Below are positions 31,957 through 40,157 of a stretch of DNA of 64,000 nt, in pieces. How positions within the stretch are numbered: the first letter of the stretch is position 1; each line of letters starts with the position of its first letter. The stretch is from the NCBI RefSeq assembly GCF_036013745.1, contig NZ_CP107880.1, forward strand, positions 8,742,001-8,806,000, in the 5' to 3' direction. A model generated the notes under the pieces. It did not search any database. It was not told the origin of the DNA and saw only the letters and a program-made list of their open reading frames with translations. A program made the translations under genes and the position numbers. Origin of the DNA: Streptomyces sp. NBC_00483 (GTDB lineage: Bacteria; Actinomycetota; Actinomycetes; Streptomycetales; Streptomycetaceae).

Positions 31957-33582
31957 TCACGGCAGGGCCGGTTCCGTGTCGGCGTCGGCCGTCTCGGTCC
32001 CGTCCGGCGCCTGTGGCGGCATGGCGGGGATGAGCAGCGAGGCGAGCAGGCCCAGAACGACGAACCCTGCCGCGATGCGGCCGCCGATGGCGACACCGTC
32101 GGACATCGCCGAGCGGGCCGCGTCGGCGACCGAGGCCGTCTGCGGATTCCCGGCCAGCGGGCCGATCGCGGCTCCCGCGCTGTCGGTGACGGCGTGGCTG
32201 AACTTGTCGGCGGCCCCGGGCAGGCCGGAAGAGACCAGGCTGTCGTGCAGCGTGGAACTGAGTGTCGTGAAGAACACCGTGGTGAGCGCGGCGATGCCGA
32301 GGGCGGAGCCGAGCTGACGGAACGCGCTCTGGATGCCGGAGCCCTGACCGCTGCTGTCGTCGGGGATGTCGGCGAGTACGACGTTGGTGACCTGGGCCGT
32401 GGCGAAGCCGACGCCGATGCCGTAGAGGAAGAGCATCGCCGAGATGGCCCACCAGGAGGTGTTCGGGGCGGCCACCAGGGCGACGCCGGCCAGGCCGACG
32501 ACTTCGAGTGCGAGGCCGATGCGCAGCTGGATCAGCGGAGAGACCTTGGCGGCCATCCCGAAACTGGCCCCGCTGGCGACGAAGCTTCCGAGGGCCACCG
32601 GCACCAGGGCGAGCCCGGCCTGCAGCGCGCTGTAGCCGAGGGTGAACTGCAGCCACAGCGGGAGCACCGCGACGATGCCGAACTCCCCGACGCCGATGAT
32701 CAGGGTGGCGATGTTGCCGCCCCGGAACGAGGCGATGGAGAAGAGTCGTACGTCCATCATCGCCATGGAGGCGTCGTCGCCGCGGGCCAGTTTCGACTGG
32801 CGGCGCACGAACAGGACCAGCGTGAGGGCGGCGAGGGCCAGTGCGACCAGAACGGGCGAGGGCCCGCTGCCCCAGGTGAAGCCGAGAACGTCGAGCGGGT
32901 GGACGGTGGCGACCCAGCCGTAGACGCGGCCCTCGACGAGCCCGAAGGCGAGCAGCCCGAGCCCGACGACGGACAGCACGGCGCCGGGCGCGTCGATACG
33001 CCCCTTGGCCCGGGGCGAGCGAGCCATGTAGCGCACCACACCGAACGCGACGAGCACGGACAACGGCACGTTGATACCGAACGCCCAGCGCCACGAGACG
33101 TGCTCGGACAGCCAGCCGCCGAGCAGCGGACCGAGTGCGGCGGCCGCGCCGATGGTCGAGCCCCAGACCGCGAAGGCCTGACCGCGGGCCTTTCCGGTGA
33201 AGTTGGCCTTCAGCAACGCCAGCGAGGTCGGCAGGATCATCGCCGCACCCGCGCCCTGCAGGAAGCGGGCCAGGATCAGCAGGCCGCCGTTCGGCGCAAG
33301 ACCGGCGAGCACGCTGGTGGCGCCGAAGACCACGACACTCCAGGTGAAGACCTGGCGGGCGCCGAGCATGTCGGACAGTCGGCCGGTGAGCAGCAGCAGC
33401 GCGGCGAAGACGATCGCGTACGACTCCTGGATCCACTGCGCCTGCGAGGAGTTGACGCCCAGGTCCTCGACGACCGAGGGCGTGATCACGTTGACGATCG
33501 TCGTGTCCACGACGATCAACGCCACGCCCAGGGCGATGGCGATCAGTCCGAGCCACCGCCTGGTGGCTGTCGAGCCCCGCAT
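31957..33582 (-). CDS. MFS drug:H+ antiporter, DHA2 family (14 TM)
   Basis: 541 aa from ATG 33580-33582 with GGAGG 7 bases upstream; the frame is open far beyond that start but only as antisense of other genes. About 14 TM segments. DHA2 marks: VDTTIVNVITPSVVEDLGVNSSQAQWIQESY in TM1-2, GRLSDMLGARQVFTW (motif A), LARFLQGAGAAMILPTSLAL, and LGPLLGGWLSEHVSWRWAFGINVP (motif C). Such pumps export lipophilic drugs or metabolites. It is divergent from a MarR repressor with an inverted repeat between them, the usual design of an inducible efflux system. Confidence 0.9.
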   Translation of the reverse strand: MRGSTATRRWLGLIAIALGVALIVVDTTIVNVITPSVVEDLGVNSSQAQWIQESYAIVFAALLLLTGRLSDMLGARQVFTWSVVVFGATSVLAGLAPNGGLLILARFLQGAGAAMILPTSLALLKANFTGKARGQAFAVWGSTIGAAAALGPLLGGWLSEHVSWRWAFGINVPLSVLVAFGVVRYMARSPRAKGRIDAPGAVLSVVGLGLLAFGLVEGRVYGWVATVHPLDVLGFTWGSGPSPVLVALALAALTLVLFVRRQSKLARGDDASMAMMDVRLFSIASFRGGNIATLIIGVGEFGIVAVLPLWLQFTLGYSALQAGLALVPVALGSFVASGASFGMAAKVSPLIQLRIGLALEVVGLAGVALVAAPNTSWWAISAMLFLYGIGVGFATAQVTNVVLADIPDDSSGQGSGIQSAFRQLGSALGIAALTTVFFTTLSSTLHDSLVSSGLPGAADKFSHAVTDSAGAAIGPLAGNPQTASVADAARSAMSDGVAIGGRIAAGFVVLGLLASLLIPAMPPQAPDGTETADADTEPALP

Positions 33583-33585
33583 CCC

Positions 33586-33624
33586 AATACCTCCATGGCG
33601 AAGTCTCTCCACGATGAAGGTATT
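33586..33624. promoter_or_regulatory. Probable MarR operator for the efflux pump
   Basis: AATACCT (33586-33592) and AGGTATT (33618-33624) form an inverted repeat with a 25-bp spacer, and a further AAGGTG follows at 33625-33630. Its place just upstream of the pump start and before the MarR start fits repression of both genes. The wide spacer lowers certainty. Confidence 0.5.
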
Positions 33625-33672
33625 AAGGTGTGGGTAGATTGTCAAAGGTGATCTGCGAGTGCAGGTCCGGCG

Positions 33673-34200
33673 ATGGTGACGCAGACGCAGGGGAAGGACG
33701 GCCCGTTCGTGATGGAGGAGTCGGCGCTCGATGAGGTGGCGGAGCGGCGCGAGCTGCTGGTGGAAGCCCTGAGGGTCTATGGCGGCCACTACGCGGAACT
33801 CAGCCGCAGCTTCGCCGCGCATCTCGGCCTGTACTCCACGGACGCGGCCGCGCTCTTGGAGATCATCGCGGCCGAGGAGCGCGGCGCCCCGATCTCCCCG
33901 GCCCGCCTGAGCAAACGCATCCTGCTGTCGTCCGGGGCGACGACCTCCCTCCTCAACCGCCTCGAGGACGCCGGACACATCGTCCGCAGCCGCGAACACA
34001 GCGACCGCCGCGTGGTCACCCTGCGCAGCAGCCAGCACATCCAGGAGCGCGCCGACGAATTCTTCCGCCCCTTGGCGGCGCCCATGGACACCATCATCGG
34101 CCGCTACCCGCCGGAACTCCTGGAGCAGTTCGGGGAGTTGCTGGGGGAGATGTGCGTCGCGATGGACACTCACCTCACGCAGGTGAACCAGGACGTGTGA
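33673..34200 (+). CDS. MarR-family regulator of the DHA2 pump
   Basis: 175 aa from ATG 33673 (the second Met at residue 14 is possible). Winged HTH: LGLYSTDAAALLEIIAAEERGAPISPARLSKRILLSSGATTSLLNRLEDAGHIVRSREHSDRRVVTL, with the SDRR wing. C-terminal dimer helices with several acidic and Met/Tyr residues. Divergent from the efflux gene at 31957-33582 and separated by an inverted repeat, so it is most likely its repressor. Confidence 0.87.
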   Translation: MVTQTQGKDGPFVMEESALDEVAERRELLVEALRVYGGHYAELSRSFAAHLGLYSTDAAALLEIIAAEERGAPISPARLSKRILLSSGATTSLLNRLEDAGHIVRSREHSDRRVVTLRSSQHIQERADEFFRPLAAPMDTIIGRYPPELLEQFGELLGEMCVAMDTHLTQVNQDV

Positions 34201-34256
34201 CGGATACGTGGCCGCAGCCCGTCGGGGGATGTACGTCGTGTCGTACTGCTCCCGAA

Positions 34257-35663
34257 TCAGTCGGCGCGGCCCGGCGCCCCCACGTCGGCAACCTCCGCAG
34301 GTGCCTTGGTCGCGGCGAGCCGGGCCCGGCGTGTGCGGGGACCGAAGAGTGCCAGGACGACGGCGCCGACCATCCACGTACCGGCGATGAAATAGAAGAC
34401 CGTGCGGTAGCCGTGGTTGGTGTACAGGGACGCGACGATCAGCGGACCCGCGGCGTTCGACAGGCGGCCGAGGCCGTAGGAGACGCTCGTGCCCAGGGAG
34501 CGGCCGCGGGTGTCGAAGAGTTCGGGGGAGTAGGCGTACGCCAGGGCGGTGTAGCCGCGCTCGAAGAAGTTCACCAGGAAGCCGAACACGACGATGAAGA
34601 CCGGGCTGAACGTGAGCCCGTACAGCAGTCCGCAGATCGCGATGACCGTGCCGAACACCGTCAGCGACCACTTGCGCTCGAAGCGGTCCGTGACCAGCGA
34701 TGCCAGGTACGAGCCGAGCGGTGCGCCGACCGTGGTGAGTGCCACGTAGAAGACGGACTTCTCGACGCTGAGGCCCTCCTTGGCCAGCAGGGTCGGCGCC
34801 CAGCTCGAATAGCCGAAGAAGCCGATGGTCTGCGTCACCCACAGGACCGTGAGGAGAAGCGTCGGAAGCAGGTACTTCTTCTGCAGAAGCAGCCTCAACG
34901 GGGCTTTCTGCGCAGGGACTTCGTCGACCGGCGGCGCGGGCTCGGGGAGCGGGCCCTTCTCCGCGGCGACGTGCGCCTCGATCTCCCGGAGCACCGCGTC
35001 GGCCGCGGCGTGGTCGCCCCGGCTCTCGTGCCAGCGCGGCGACTCCTTGAGGTGCCGGGTGAACAGGACGAGCAGGATGCCCAGCGAACCCCACAGGTAG
35101 ACCAGCCGCCATGACCAGTCGCTGAGCGGGACGACGAGGCTGGCGATGAGGTTGGTGACCGGGGTGCCGCAGATGCCGATGACGATGGCGTACGCCTGGT
35201 ACTTTCCGCGGACCGCGGCCGGATACATCTCGCTGACGTAGACGACGGCCACGACGGTCATCGCGGACAGGCCCGCCGAGGTCAGCACGCGGAAGACACC
35301 GAGGGACACCAGGTCCCAGGAGAACACCGAGGCGAACGAGAAGACGGCGAAGAAGAGCGTCGTCTGCAGCAGCGCCCGCTTGCGCCCCCACCGGTCGGCG
35401 ATGGCGCCGCCGACGATCGAGCCGATGAACATGCCGACGAAGGACAGCGAGGTCACGTAAGCGACCTGGTCGACCGAGATACCCCACAGGTCGACGAGTT
35501 TCGGTGCCGTGGTGGCGAAGCTGTTGATGTCCGCGAACTCGAAGAAGTACGCGAAGGCGACGGCGAGCAGGGTGAGCTTGTGGAAGCGGGATATGGGGAG
35601 CCGGTTGAGCCTGTTCAGCGCGTTGGAGTGGCTGGGCCGGTGGGCGTAGGTGGATGGGGACAT
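34257..35663 (-). CDS. MFS transporter of the aromatic-acid/SV2-like group
   Basis: 468 aa, 12 TM. Motif A loop ADRWGRKRALLQTT and its second copy TDRFERKWSLTVFG; FADINSFATTAPKLVDLWG in TM1; LKESPRWHESRGDHAAADAVL in the central loop. Its closest kin are MFS carriers for small organic and aromatic acids. It is third in a minus-strand operon after LigJ- and LigI-like hydrolases (gap 53 bp), so it probably imports the aromatic or tricarboxylic substrate of that route, for example protocatechuate, gallate or a ring-cleavage product. The specific ligand is inferred. Confidence 0.85.
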   Translation of the reverse strand: MSPSTYAHRPSHSNALNRLNRLPISRFHKLTLLAVAFAYFFEFADINSFATTAPKLVDLWGISVDQVAYVTSLSFVGMFIGSIVGGAIADRWGRKRALLQTTLFFAVFSFASVFSWDLVSLGVFRVLTSAGLSAMTVVAVVYVSEMYPAAVRGKYQAYAIVIGICGTPVTNLIASLVVPLSDWSWRLVYLWGSLGILLVLFTRHLKESPRWHESRGDHAAADAVLREIEAHVAAEKGPLPEPAPPVDEVPAQKAPLRLLLQKKYLLPTLLLTVLWVTQTIGFFGYSSWAPTLLAKEGLSVEKSVFYVALTTVGAPLGSYLASLVTDRFERKWSLTVFGTVIAICGLLYGLTFSPVFIVVFGFLVNFFERGYTALAYAYSPELFDTRGRSLGTSVSYGLGRLSNAAGPLIVASLYTNHGYRTVFYFIAGTWMVGAVVLALFGPRTRRARLAATKAPAEVADVGAPGRAD

Positions 35664-35716
35664 GTGACGCCTTTGTCAGGTGGGCCTGGGGGAGGGGGTG
35701 GAGGGGGGCTTCGGGT

Positions 35717-36637
35717 TCAGACGTCCTCGCCGGGCCAGTACAGGCGCATCGGGTTGGCGACGAGGAGCTTGTGCCGCTGCTCCTCGGTGACGGCGATGTG
35801 CCGTACGTGGTCGACCAAGAGGCCGTCGTCGGGCATGTGGTCGGTGAGGTTGGGGTGGGGCCAGTCGGTGCCCCACAGCACCCGGTCGGGGAAGGTCTCG
35901 ACGACGCGGCGGCCGAAGGGGACGACGTCGGTGTAGGCGTGCTGTTCGCCGTCGAGGGCGGCGGGCCCGGTGACGCTGAGGCGCTCGGGGCACGTCACCT
36001 TCACCCAGACGTCGTTGTGCTCGACGAAGCGCAGGAAGCGGGTGAACTCGGGGCCGTCCACGGGCCGGCTCACGTCCGGTCGCCCCATGTGGTCGATGAC
36101 CAGCGGAGCGGGCAACGAGGCGAAGAACGCCTCCAGTTCGGGCAGATCGGCGCTCTCGAAGTACAGGACGATGTGCCAGCCGAGCGGTGCGATCTTCCGG
36201 GCGATGGTGTGCAGCGCGTCCTTGGGCGAGGTGTCCACCAGGCGTCGTACGAAGTTGAAGCGGACCCCGCGCACGCCCGCGGCGTCGAGCTCGCGCAGCT
36301 CGGCGTCGCTGATGTCCGGGCGGACGGTGGCGATGCCCCGCGCCCTGCCGCCCGCGGAACGGACGGCGTCGACCATGGCGGAGTTGTCCGCGCCGTGGCA
36401 GGTGGCCTGCACGATCACATTGCGGGCGAGGCCCAAGTGGTCCCGGAGCGCGAACAGTTGGTCCTTGCCGCCGTCGCAGGGCGTGTACTTGCGCTGCGGC
36501 GCGAAGGGGAACTCGGCCTGCGGGCCGAAGACATGACAGTGGGTGTCGACGGCTCCGGCCGGCAGCCGGAACGTCGGCTCGGACGGTCCCTCGTACCAGT
36601 CGAGCCATCCGGGGGTCTTGGGGGCAAGGGTGTGCAC
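35717..36637 (-). CDS. ligI: 2-pyrone-4,6-dicarboxylate hydrolase (LigI-like amidohydrolase)
   Basis: 306 aa TIM-barrel amidohydrolase. The N-terminus AVDTHCHVFGPQAEFPFAP with the later RKYTPCDGG, LFALRDHLGLARNVIVQATCHG and LVIDHMGRPDVS, and the C-terminal LWGTDWPHPN, match LigI very closely (metal-independent, with the catalytic Asp in GTDWPH). LigI opens 2-pyrone-4,6-dicarboxylate to 4-oxalomesaconate. The substrate fits the downstream/upstream partners LigJ and an MFS carrier. The start (cat at 36635-36637) lies 86 bp from the LigJ stop. Confidence 0.88.
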   Translation of the reverse strand: MHTLAPKTPGWLDWYEGPSEPTFRLPAGAVDTHCHVFGPQAEFPFAPQRKYTPCDGGKDQLFALRDHLGLARNVIVQATCHGADNSAMVDAVRSAGGRARGIATVRPDISDAELRELDAAGVRGVRFNFVRRLVDTSPKDALHTIARKIAPLGWHIVLYFESADLPELEAFFASLPAPLVIDHMGRPDVSRPVDGPEFTRFLRFVEHNDVWVKVTCPERLSVTGPAALDGEQHAYTDVVPFGRRVVETFPDRVLWGTDWPHPNLTDHMPDDGLLVDHVRHIAVTEEQRHKLLVANPMRLYWPGEDV

Positions 36638-36683
36638 TGCTCTGCTCTCCGTACGAGGTGGGGGTGTCGGGTGACGTGTCGTG

Positions 36684-36734
36684 GGCGCCTCAGTGGGTCC
36701 GGCGCCTCAGTGGATCCCGCGCCTCAGCGGCCCT
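36684..36734. repeat. Three tandem 17-bp repeats at the end of ligJ
   Basis: Units 36684-36700, 36701-36717 and 36718-36734, consensus GGCGCCTCAGTGGNTCC. The last unit runs through the ligJ stop codon (36724-36726) into its final codons, so the array arose in or beside the coding end, between ligJ and ligI. Confidence 0.65.
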
Positions 36735-37749
36735 GGCGCTTCAGCAGCGCGTCGAGCCGGGGATACACGGCACGGGCGTTGTGCTCCTGGATCGCCGCGA
36801 GGTCGTCCGTGGGCAGCCCGGCCGCCTCGGTGTACCGACGTGTGTCGTCGAAGTGGTGTCCTGTGCACGGGTCGATGTCGCGGACGGCGCCGATCATCTC
36901 GGAGGCGAAGAGGATGTTCCGCGACGGCATGACGTCGAAGAGGAGGTCCGAGCCCGGCTGGTGGTAGACGCAGGTGTCGAAGAAGACGTTGCCGAGGACG
37001 TGCTCCTCCAGCGGCGGCTTGCCGAGTGCCATCGCCAGTCCGCGGAACCGGCCCCAGTGGTACGGGACGGCGCCGCCGCCGTGCGGGATGACCAGGCGCA
37101 GGGTCGGGAAGTCGGCGAACAGATCGCCCTGCACGAGCTGCATAAACGCGGTGGTGTCGGCGTTGAGGTAGTGGGCGCCCGTGGTGTGGAAGGCCGGGTT
37201 GACGCTCGTACTGACATGGACCATCGCCGGGATGTCGTACTCGACCATCTTCTCGTAGACGGGGTACCACGAGCGGTCGGTGAGCGGTGGCGCGGTCCAG
37301 TGGCCGCCGGACGGATCGGGGTTGAGGTTGAGCGCGACCGCGCCCAATTCCTCGACGCAGCGGGTGAGTTCGGGGATGCAGGTGGCCGGGTCGACGCCGG
37401 GGGACTGGGGGAGCATCGCGGCGGGGGCGAAGCGCTCGGGGTAGAGCTGTGCGACGCGGTGGCACAGGTCGTTGCAGATCGACGCCCAGGCCGCCGAGGT
37501 GTCGAAGTCACCGATGTGGTGTGCCATGAACGAGGCGCGCGGCGAGAAGACCGTCAGGTCGATGCCGCGTTCGTCCATGAGACGCAGCTGGTTCGGTTCG
37601 ATGCTCTCGCGCAGCTCGTCGTCGCTGATCCGCAGCTCTGCCCGCGCAGGGGAGGGCGTGCCGTCGGTGAGTGAGGCGATCTGCCGCTTGCGCCAGGATT
37701 CGAGCGCCGACGGTGCGGTCGTGTAGTGGCCGTGGCAGTCGATGATCAT
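36724..37749 (-). CDS. ligJ: 4-oxalomesaconate hydratase (LigJ-like amidohydrolase)
   Basis: 341 aa from ATG 37747-37749 (AAGGA upstream); upstream frame has no similarity. Amidohydrolase-2 fold with IIDCHGHYTTAPSALESWR at the start, ERGIDLTVFSPRASFMAHHIGDF, MVHVSTSVNPAFH, RLVIPHGGGAVPYHWGRFRG and NILFASEMIGA, all typical of LigJ/GalB-type 4-oxalomesaconate hydratases. The enzyme adds water to 4-oxalomesaconate to give 4-carboxy-4-hydroxy-2-oxoadipate, the step after LigI. It is first in the operon ligJ-ligI-MFS; aldolase and ring-cleavage genes are not in the window. Confidence 0.88.
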   Translation of the reverse strand: MIIDCHGHYTTAPSALESWRKRQIASLTDGTPSPARAELRISDDELRESIEPNQLRLMDERGIDLTVFSPRASFMAHHIGDFDTSAAWASICNDLCHRVAQLYPERFAPAAMLPQSPGVDPATCIPELTRCVEELGAVALNLNPDPSGGHWTAPPLTDRSWYPVYEKMVEYDIPAMVHVSTSVNPAFHTTGAHYLNADTTAFMQLVQGDLFADFPTLRLVIPHGGGAVPYHWGRFRGLAMALGKPPLEEHVLGNVFFDTCVYHQPGSDLLFDVMPSRNILFASEMIGAVRDIDPCTGHHFDDTRRYTEAAGLPTDDLAAIQEHNARAVYPRLDALLKRQGR

Positions 37750-37973
37750 GTGCTGTGTCCTTAGGGGCCGACTCTGTCGTCTTCGACGGCAGCAGCCTGA
37801 CTCCGGACCGCGCGGCACCGCGACGGCCCCGCACACGGACCTAACCGTCCCTTAACATTCCGGGCCTGCCGACCCGCTCCGGCACACCGGCCACGGAGTG
37901 TGCTCAGGTACGTGGTCTACATTCGGACGTGGGCGGTATCCGCACAGACACCGCTGATGGGAGGCGGGAGACA

Positions 37974-38723
37974 GTGCAGATACTGCTTGCGGAGGACGAC
38001 GACGGAGTGGCCGCGGCGCTCCTCGAGGTGCTGTATGACCACGGCCATGTCACCCGGCGGGTCACGCACGGCAGGGACGTCCTGACGTACCACCGCAGCT
38101 CCGATCTGCTCCTCCTCGACCTGGGCCTGCCCGACATCGACGGCCTCGACGTACTGCGTTCCCTGCGTGCGGTGAGTGACATGCCGGTGGTGGTGCTGAC
38201 CGCGCGCGGCGACGAGCGTTCGGTGGTGCGCGGGCTGCGGCTCGGCGCGGACGACTACCTGGTGAAGCCGGTACGGCTCGCGGAATTGCTCGCCCGGATC
38301 GAGGCCGTCACCCGGCGCAGTGCCGCGAAGAGCGCCCCGGCGGCGAGCCGGATCCGGGCCGGTGACGTCGAGGTCGATCTCGACGCGCGGCGGGTCCGGG
38401 CAGGAGGGGCGGACGTGGAGCTGACCACCAAGGAGTTCGACATCCTCGCCGTGCTCGCCGCGCGTGCCGGAACAGCCGTGAGCCGCGAGCAGGTCCTCGA
38501 CGAGGTGTGGGGCGACGCCCACCATGGTGTGTCCCGCTCGCTCGACGTGCACCTCACCCAGCTGCGGGCCAAGCTGTCCCGCCCCGAGCTGCTCACGACG
38601 ATCCGCGGCTTCGGCTACCGCTTCGGCGACGACGCCACGTCCGGCACCACGGACTTCGGTGACAACGCCGCCTCCGGCCCCACGGACTTCGGTGACAACG
38701 CCGCGTCCGGCCCCACGGACTGA
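37974..38723 (+). CDS. OmpR/PhoB-family response regulator (TctD-like)
   Basis: 249 aa from GTG 37974 (GGGAG upstream). Receiver domain with acidic pocket Glu7-Asp8, phospho-acceptor Asp49 (LLLLDLGLPDIDGLD), Thr76 and Lys98 (GADDYLVKPVR). The C-terminal winged helix (about 125-225) ends in SLDVHLTQLRAKLSRPELLTTIRGFGYRFG. After it comes an unusual Asp/Gly/Ala tail from a 33-bp repeat (~2.5 copies). It is first in a three-gene unit with a histidine kinase (12-bp gap) and a TAXI binding protein, resembling tricarboxylate TctD-TctE-TctC modules. Confidence 0.88.
   Translation: MQILLAEDDDGVAAALLEVLYDHGHVTRRVTHGRDVLTYHRSSDLLLLDLGLPDIDGLDVLRSLRAVSDMPVVVLTARGDERSVVRGLRLGADDYLVKPVRLAELLARIEAVTRRSAAKSAPAASRIRAGDVEVDLDARRVRAGGADVELTTKEFDILAVLAARAGTAVSREQVLDEVWGDAHHGVSRSLDVHLTQLRAKLSRPELLTTIRGFGYRFGDDATSGTTDFGDNAASGPTDFGDNAASGPTD
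38637..38720 (+). repeat. 33-bp coding repeat in the response regulator tail
   Basis: A 33-bp unit encoding T-D-F-G-D-N-A-A-S-G-P occurs twice, with a diverged partial copy before and a partial after, just ahead of the stop at 38721-38723. It lengthens the protein beyond the normal end of the winged helix by about 30 residues, so copy-number change could vary the tail. Confidence 0.7.
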
Positions 38724-38735
38724 GGGAGCGGGCAC

Positions 38736-40157
38736 GTGCGCAACCGGGTCCAGGCGGCACTCCTCGCGTTCGTGGTGCTCGCCGTGGCCGCGTTCGCCGT
38801 GCCGCTGCTGGTGTCCACCGCATCCGACCGCACACAGCAGCTGGTGCTCGCCCGCAGTTCCGACCTCGACCGTTTCGCCTCGCTGACGGACCAGGCGGCG
38901 ACCACCGGGGACACCGCCGCGGTGGTCGCCGAGGCGCGGCGCTACACCCGGCTGTACGGGGAGGCGCTCGTGGTCACCGACGCCCGCCACAAGCCCGTGG
39001 TGGAGACCGGCGGGATGCGGGCCGCCGACCCGGCCGTGGCACGCCTCATCGACGCGGCCCTGCGCAACCAGACCGCGCATCGCACGGCCTCGCTGACGCC
39101 CTGGTCGGGAGGGCACCGGATGTTCGCCGAGCCCGCGGGCACCGGCACCCAGGTGTCCGGCGCCGTCGTCCTGCGGGCCTCCGTACGGGCCGCTGCCGGT
39201 GACATCGCCTGGCGCTGGGCCGTCGTCCTCGCCGCGGCAGCCGTGGTCGCCCTTGCCTGCGCGGCCCTCGCCCGCGCGGTGACCCGCTGGGTGGTCAGAC
39301 CGCTGCGCCGCCTCGACCGCGCCGTCGGCCAGCTCGCCGCGGGACTGCCCCCGGAACACACCCACGCGTCCGGGCCGCCCGAACTGCGCCAACTGGCCAC
39401 CGGATTCAACCGGATGGCGAGCACCGTCACCTCCGCCCTGGAACAACAGCGCCGGCTGGTCGCCGACACCTCCCACCAGATGCGCAACCCCATGGCCGCG
39501 CTCAGGCTCCGCGTGGACGCCCTGCACACCCACCTGCCCGCCGCGGCGGACCGCACGTACGCCGGAGTCACCACCGAACTCGACCGCCTGGAGACACTGC
39601 TCGACGACATGCTGGCACTCGCCACGGCGGAACACCGGGCCGGTGAACTGACCGTGAGTGACGGGCCGTACGCACCCTGCGACGCGGCGGCGGTCGCGGC
39701 CGAACAGCACCGGCTGTGGGAACCCGTCGCCCGCCGCTCCGGCACACACCTCACCACGCATCCCGCCGCCCCCGTCCTCGTCGCCTGCACGGAACACGAG
39801 CTCGCCCAGATCACCGACATCCTCCTCGACAACGCCATCAAATACGCGGGCGAGGACGCCGAGATCACGCTGCGCTGCACCGTCGAGGGGCCGCACGCGG
39901 TCCTCACGGTGACGGACGACGGCCCCGGCCTGGACGTCGAGGAACTCACCCGCGCCACGGAACGGTTCTGGCGTTCGGGCAAGCAGTCCGGCACGACGGG
40001 CACGGGCCTCGGCCTCGCCATCGCGGAACAGCTCCTCGCGGGGCGCGGCGGACGCCTGGAACTCGGCCCGGCGAGCCCTCGCGGACTGCGCGCGCGAGCG
40101 GTCGTGCCACGGGCCGCCGAAGAGGCCGCCGAGCCCGGTCAAGAGGTGTCCCCATGA
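38736..40157 (+). CDS. Sensor histidine kinase of the TctE type
   Basis: 473 aa. TM1 at ~7-28 (LLAFVVLAVAAFAVPLLVST), an extracellular sensor of ~130 residues, TM2 at ~163-187, then HAMP. HisKA domain with the phospho-acceptor His247 (DTSHQMRNPMAALRLRVDAL), and HATPase_c with the N box LLDNAIKYAGEDAEI, G1 VTDDGPGLD and G2 GTGLGLAIAEQLL. It follows its response regulator by 12 bp and overlaps the next gene by 4 bp (ATGA). The extracellular domain could sense a ligand directly or through the TAXI protein encoded next. Confidence 0.88.
   Translation: MRNRVQAALLAFVVLAVAAFAVPLLVSTASDRTQQLVLARSSDLDRFASLTDQAATTGDTAAVVAEARRYTRLYGEALVVTDARHKPVVETGGMRAADPAVARLIDAALRNQTAHRTASLTPWSGGHRMFAEPAGTGTQVSGAVVLRASVRAAAGDIAWRWAVVLAAAAVVALACAALARAVTRWVVRPLRRLDRAVGQLAAGLPPEHTHASGPPELRQLATGFNRMASTVTSALEQQRRLVADTSHQMRNPMAALRLRVDALHTHLPAAADRTYAGVTTELDRLETLLDDMLALATAEHRAGELTVSDGPYAPCDAAAVAAEQHRLWEPVARRSGTHLTTHPAAPVLVACTEHELAQITDILLDNAIKYAGEDAEITLRCTVEGPHAVLTVTDDGPGLDVEELTRATERFWRSGKQSGTTGTGLGLAIAEQLLAGRGGRLELGPASPRGLRARAVVPRAAEEAAEPGQEVSP

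Noticed and set aside
31957..35487. A 1176-codon minus-strand open frame joining the DHA2 pump to the MFS region
   Set aside because: The part upstream of 33582 is antisense to the MarR gene and out of frame with the MFS gene at 34257; a good ribosome site and the transporter N-terminus mark the true start at 33582.
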